From positions 248,001 through 312,000 of the forward strand of contig CAWACR010000009.1 in NCBI GenBank assembly GCA_963780675.1: a DNA stretch of 64,000 nt, written 5' to 3'. Made by a program: the position numbers and the translations under genes. The notes under the pieces were generated by a model. It was not told where the DNA came from. It did not search any database and was given only the letters and a program-made list of their open reading frames with translations. This DNA comes from JAHECE01 sp963780675. GTDB lineage: Bacteria; Actinomycetota; Actinomycetes; Actinomycetales; JAHECE01. Shown one piece after another: positions 60,437 to 64,000 of this stretch; position 1 is the first letter of the stretch, and every line of letters starts with the position of its first letter.

Positions 60437-62594
60437 TCAGAACGGCGGAGGGACGTCGCCGTCGGCGGACCCCTCGTGATCGCCGGTTCCGGGCCCTGTG
60501 CGTTCGCCGACGCCGTCGGTGACCCCCGCCCCGACCCCGACCCCTGCTTCGTCGCTCGCGCCGCCTTCCGTCCCCGCCCCCGCGTCGGAGGGCGAGGCGA
60601 AGGCGGGCCGGCGGGGCAGGTGGGTCGTGGTGCCGTCCCGGTCGCGGCGGTAGGCATGCCCGGAGGGCAGGTGGAACTCGAACACGCCGGGCTCGGGCTG
60701 GGTGACCCGGTAGATGCCCTCGCTCTTACGGGCATGGTCGACCGAGCACAGCGCCCCGAGATTGGCCACCGCCGTCGAACCACCGAGGTGGAACGGCACG
60801 GTGTGGTCCAGGTCGCAGCCACCCGCCCGGGCCCCGCACCCCGGGCGCACGCAGTACCCGTCCCGGGCCCGGACGAGCTCCGCCATCTCCGGCGGCGGCC
60901 GATACCGGGTGCGCCCGACGTCCAGCACCGTCCCGCCGGTCGGGTCCGTCACCAACCGCACCCACACCCCACCCATCGCCACGGCCCGGGCGACATCGGG
61001 GGTGATCGGCCCGTACCCCTCGAGCATCGCCACCTCGGCAGGCGCCACCTCGGCGGGCGCCACCTCGGCAGGCGCCACTCCGGCAGGCGCGACCTCGGCG
61101 GGTGCGACGTCCGGCGCCCGGCCGACCGGCTGCGGGTTCCACCGCTGAGCGGCCGCACCACCGGCCCGGTCCTCCCCCGTGCCGAGCAACACGCTCAACG
61201 GCACCGTCACCTGCACCCGCGCCCGGCGCCCGCCGACCTTGCCCAGCCGGAAACACGCCCCACCACACACGGCGCCGCCGGAGGCCGAACCCGCCACCGG
61301 CACCGGCCCGCCAGGCACCGGCCCGACAGGCACCGGCCCGACAGGCACCGGTCCTGCCGTTCCCGGGGACGGCGCCGGTGGGGTCGCCTCGGGTCGGGGT
61401 GCGGGCTCGCCCGGAGCGGCCGCGGCCGGAGCGGCCGGGGCGGCCGGGGCGGCCGGGGCGGCCGGGAGCCCGATCCGACCGGCGGCCAGGGCGGCGTGCC
61501 CCATCGCGGCCAACGCATCCGCCCGCAACTGGTCCATGGTGCGCGAGTCCCCAGCGGCCCGCGCCGTGCGGGCCGCGGCATCCAGCGAGACGTCCAACGC
61601 CACGGCGTCCACCGCCGCCAACACCGAGTACATGCCCGCCATCCCGTCCGCCAGCATCTGCGGATGCGTGACACGCCGGCCCGCCCGCGCCCGCTTGTGG
61701 CGCGCGCCCGCCTCGACCGGGTCCACCGCGATCAGCGCCGCCGCGATGTCCCGACGCACCTGAGCGGCCGTGCGCCGCGGCGCCGACGGGAGCACCACCT
61801 CCTGGACATCCACCGCCGTAGGGAAAGGACACTCCCCGAGCGCCTCGACGAACGCCCTCGCCCGCGCCACGTCGATCTCCCCACCCGCCAAGGCCTCCCC
61901 CACCGGGGACAACGCAGCCTCGAACGCCAACCCGTTCTCCACCACCGCCTGCGCCGCCGGACGCGAGATCCCCAACCGGACCGCGACCTCCGCGGCGGCG
62001 ATCCCCGGCCGACGACCCAGCCGCCGCCCCCTGATCCGACCCCGCGGCGCCGCGCCGGGCGCCTCCCACCCGCGCGTGCGGTGGTCGAGCTCGGCGGCAG
62101 CCCGCGCCATCCCCGCCTGAGCCCAGGCGACCATCCGCGACCAGGCCGCGACCATCTCCACCAGCGCGAACGCATCCGCCGCCGCGCCCGGATCCGCATC
62201 CTCCAGGACCCGGCCCAGCTCGGCGCCCGGCACCCGCCCCGCCCACCACTGCCCGTCAGGGCACCGGTCCAAGCCCCCCGCAGGCGCCAGCGCCGCACCC
62301 GGGTCAGCCACCGGGATCCACCACACCTGACCGTCCGGCCCGGTCACCACCTCCCACCCGGCACCGTCCCACTCCCCGGTCTCCCACCCCCCGCAACCGT
62401 CGACCGCCCCCCGCCGCCGCCTCCGCATTGAGCCCGGCGATCAGCGCGACCTCCTCCGCGCACGCCCACCCCGCGAGCACGTCCGGGTGCTCCTCCCACC
62501 GACGACCCCCAAGCACCGCCGAGGCGACGCCAGCAGCCCCGGCGACGACGCCACCCGCGCCACCCCCACCACACCCACCGTCGCCGTCGAACAT
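60437..62594 (-). CDS. DUF222 / HNH endonuclease protein (13E12 repeat family), copy 2, frame interrupted near 62410
   Basis: Second family member, about 718 residues when restored. The N-terminal frame is MFDGDGGCGGGGAGGVV, then WEEHPDVLAGWACAEEVALI and AGLNAEAAAG. It is lost in a run of six G (C on the plus strand) at about 62407-62412 and resumes as AVDGCGGWETGEWDGAGWEV in the next frame. The DUF222 domain follows (LVEMVAAWSRMVAWAQAGMA), then three in-frame minisatellites, then the HNH core: RDGYCVRPGCGARAGGCDLD, HTVPFHLGGSTAVANLGALC. The start ATG 62594 lies inside a LexA box, and TAGACT sits 7 bases before it, so the message is leaderless and SOS-controlled. The function is unproven. Confidence 0.82.
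61029..61103 (-). repeat. In-frame tandem repeat, five 15-bp units, in HNH copy 2
   Basis: Five 15-base units (61029, 61044, 61059, 61074, 61089) with one or two changes between them encode repeated APAEV / APAGV pentapeptides between the DUF222 and HNH domains. Confidence 0.85.
61301..61345 (-). repeat. In-frame tandem repeat, three 15-bp units, in HNH copy 2
   Basis: Three 15-base units (61301, 61316, 61331), two identical, followed by a decayed fourth, encode PVGPV-type pentapeptides. Unrelated in sequence to the repeat at 61029. Confidence 0.8.
61422..61466 (-). repeat. In-frame tandem repeat, five 9-bp units, in HNH copy 2
   Basis: GCGGCCGGG repeated from 61422 to 61466 with one change in the first copy; it encodes Pro-Ala-Ala tripeptides. 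A 9-bp unit keeps the frame whatever the copy number. Confidence 0.85.
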
Positions 62595-62602
62595 GTGTTC
62601 GA
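62587..62602. promoter_or_regulatory. LexA (SOS) box overlapping the start of DUF222/HNH copy 2
   Basis: TCGAACATGTGTTCGA matches the actinobacterial SOS consensus TCGAAC-N4-GTTCGA at all 12 fixed positions, with 7-base inverted arms. The ATG at 62594 lies within it and its right end touches the -10 box. LexA binding would block both promoter and start site. Confidence 0.88.
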
Positions 62603-62630
62603 GTCTACGCCTCCGCATCGCCCCACACAA
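62602..62630 (-). promoter_or_regulatory. Promoter of DUF222/HNH copy 2
   Basis: On the minus strand TTGTGT (62625-62630) and TAGACT (62602-62607) are separated by exactly 17 bases, and the ATG follows 7 bases after the -10 box. This is the best complete promoter in the window. Confidence 0.65.
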
Positions 62631-62683
62631 GCCCTCGCGCCCCGGCCCCGCCCCACCCACGGGAGGCACGCCCCGCCCGGGCG

Positions 62684-64000
62684 CTACAGGTCCAGCGCGC
62701 CCTGCGCACTCCCCGAGGACGACGCCGGCGCCCCGCCCAAGCCGTAGCGCGGCTTGCGGTCGGCGGGGGTCGCGGGCCAGCGCACGCCGGCCTCGCGCAG
62801 CGCCGCCATGGTGAGGATCGGCCCGGCGAGCACCCGTTCCAGCAGGTCGGCCTGCGCCGGCTCGAGGTCGACGAGCCGCGTGAGCACGGTGAGCAGGTCG
62901 ATGAACTCGACCGTCCAGTCCGGGTCCCACGCCTCGACATGGAGGTGGTCGAGCGGCGACGTCTTCTTCCCGCCCGGGGTGGCCTTGCGGTAGTTGACCC
63001 ACGACCGGATGACGTTCTTCCCCCCGACCGCGTACTCCCACACCTCCGGGCGCACCGGTCCGATCTCCCCCGTCCCGAGGACGACGACGGCGCGCGCCTC
63101 GTCGTAGGCCACCCCCTCCGGCATCGCCGTGATCGGCGTGCGCGCGAGCGGCTGCCGGACGTCCCCGCGCGGGTAGCGCACGCTGCCGTAGGCCCGGCCG
63201 GGTGAGGATGCGGCCGCGGACGACCCCGTCGGTGGTCGCGAGGCCGACGACGGCGCCCCGGCCGGTTGGGCGAACGCCTCGCCGTAGGTGTGCAGCCAGA
63301 CGACCTCCTCGCCGAGCGCGACCGCCTCGGCAAACAGGCCGGCGTCCGCCGTGATCGGGACCCGGACGCCCGGCGTCGTCAACTCGTCCGCGAACGTCCG
63401 GGTGAACGCGGGATGGGCGACGACGCCCGCCACGTACGCGAGCACCTCACCCGGGGTGACCGCGCGTCCCAGGGCGGCCGACAGCGCCGCGACCAGGCCG
63501 GGCGCGAGGTTCGGCGAGGAGTCCGGGTGGAGGAAGGGGAGGGCGCGGCCGCCCTCGGAGCCCTTGAAGTGGTCCATGTCTGGGATCAGCGTCGAGAACA
63601 CGAGACCGGGTCCATCGCGGACGATCCTGGCGTGTTGCTCGACGACAAAGACTTGACCGGGTACCCGAGCCGCCCAGAGGGGCGGTCGACCCGCGTGCAT
63701 CAGACGCGCGTCAGGGATGATCCACTGCCGGTCGAAGGCTCGGTATCCGACACGAACAGGACGAGGCATGCCGCGGGATTCCGACCGGAAAGGCCCGCCC
63801 AGGCGGCTGACGTCCATCCCCGGGAGTGGTTCGCGGATCCGATCGAGGGTGGCGTCGCGGCTCTCCTTGAAGAGCCTGGTCTTCTCGACGGGGTCGCACT
63901 CTGTCACGAGCCTGCGCCAGCGCATCGCCAGGAGGTCGCATGAAGGGGCATAGACCCACGTGCGGTTGGGCGTCACGCCCGGTGAAGCCCAGGGCAAGAT
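62684..64000 (-). CDS. Type ISP restriction-modification enzyme, C-terminal part (cut by window edge)
   Basis: The gene enters from the right edge; 438 codons are visible. Type ISP enzymes (LlaGI/LlaBIII-like) join nuclease, helicase translocase, N6-adenine methyltransferase and target-recognition domains in one chain. What is seen is the end of the methyltransferase and the specificity domain: LPWASPGVTPNRTWVYAPS, VRVGYRAFDRQWIIPDARLM, STLIPDMDHFKGSEGGRALP, VVAHPAFTRTFADELTTPG, VPITADAGLFAEAVALGEEV, then NVIRSWVNYRKATPGGKKTS and VLTRLVDLEPAQADLLERVL. I recognise these as conserved in that domain. The Ser/Ala/Pro stretch near 63230 is variable in the family. The catalytic parts are outside the window. 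Confidence 0.85.
   Translation of the reverse strand: MLPWASPGVTPNRTWVYAPSCDLLAMRWRRLVTECDPVEKTRLFKESRDATLDRIREPLPGMDVSRLGGPFRSESRGMPRPVRVGYRAFDRQWIIPDARLMHAGRPPLWAARVPGQVFVVEQHARIVRDGPGLVFSTLIPDMDHFKGSEGGRALPFLHPDSSPNLAPGLVAALSAALGRAVTPGEVLAYVAGVVAHPAFTRTFADELTTPGVRVPITADAGLFAEAVALGEEVVWLHTYGEAFAQPAGAPSSASRPPTGSSAAASSPGRAYGSVRYPRGDVRQPLARTPITAMPEGVAYDEARAVVVLGTGEIGPVRPEVWEYAVGGKNVIRSWVNYRKATPGGKKTSPLDHLHVEAWDPDWTVEFIDLLTVLTRLVDLEPAQADLLERVLAGPILTMAALREAGVRWPATPADRKPRYGLGGAPASSSGSAQGALDL

Noticed and set aside
61029..61466. CRISPR or mobile-element repeats
   Set aside because: The units are 9 or 15 bp, in frame, contiguous, and encode simple peptide repeats inside a gene.

Overview
The window is very GC-rich, densely coding DNA from an actinomycete, most likely Micrococcales and close to Cellulomonas or Promicromonospora. 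The evidence is the codon bias, a G5/DUF348 resuscitation-type lytic transglycosylase, two DUF222/HNH (13E12-type) genes, LexA boxes of the actinobacterial form, and several apparently leaderless genes with a TAGGCT-like -10 box 6-8 bases before the start codon. The genus is an inference. I saw no rRNA, tRNA, insertion sequence, phage or CRISPR array. No gap between genes exceeds 300 bases.

Left part (1-12.1 kb) is mostly housekeeping. It holds a TrmH-type RNA methyltransferase (cut by the edge) coupled to a Cof-type HAD phosphatase, DedA, LemA, methylglyoxal synthase, purD, an ABC exporter (ATPase plus a double-length permease), a DUF222/HNH gene under a LexA box, a Gfo/Idh/MocA oxidoreductase, a small heat-shock protein under a CIRCE operator, and a PH-domain membrane protein.

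The centre (12.1-52.2 kb) is dominated by one minus-strand locus of 38.7 kb. It encodes a giant exported, probably surface-anchored protein of about 12,900 residues if its reading frame is restored. From the N-terminus it has a signal peptide, a coiled coil, a matrixin-like metalloprotease domain (HEIGHVLGLGH), a Pro/Ala/Glu linker, a beta-rich region, a ZU5-like domain, about 30 repeats of roughly 125 residues, further beta-rich blocks, long stretches of RTX-like Gly/Asp repeats, two LamG-like domains, a Calx-beta domain, a second matrixin-like domain (HEIGHILGLDH), and a C-terminal LPAAG-membrane-Arg tail. A beta-helix lipoprotein follows with a GTGA overlap, so the two are probably co-translated. 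The first 18.8 kb is one intact frame. The remaining 20 kb carries about 20 frame changes, nearly all equivalent to one extra base. purD, the oxidoreductase and one HNH gene have the same kind of lesion, so I think most are sequence errors rather than decay.

Right part (52.2-64 kb) holds, divergent from the giant gene, a methyltransferase fused in frame to a HhH-GPD DNA-repair domain. Next come an AspT-type antiporter, a monooxygenase/iron-alcohol dehydrogenase pair, an Rpf-like lytic transglycosylase with a strong terminator hairpin, an alpha/beta hydrolase divergent from yciO, a second DUF222/HNH gene whose start codon lies inside a LexA box, and the C-terminal part of a type ISP restriction-modification enzyme running off the right edge.
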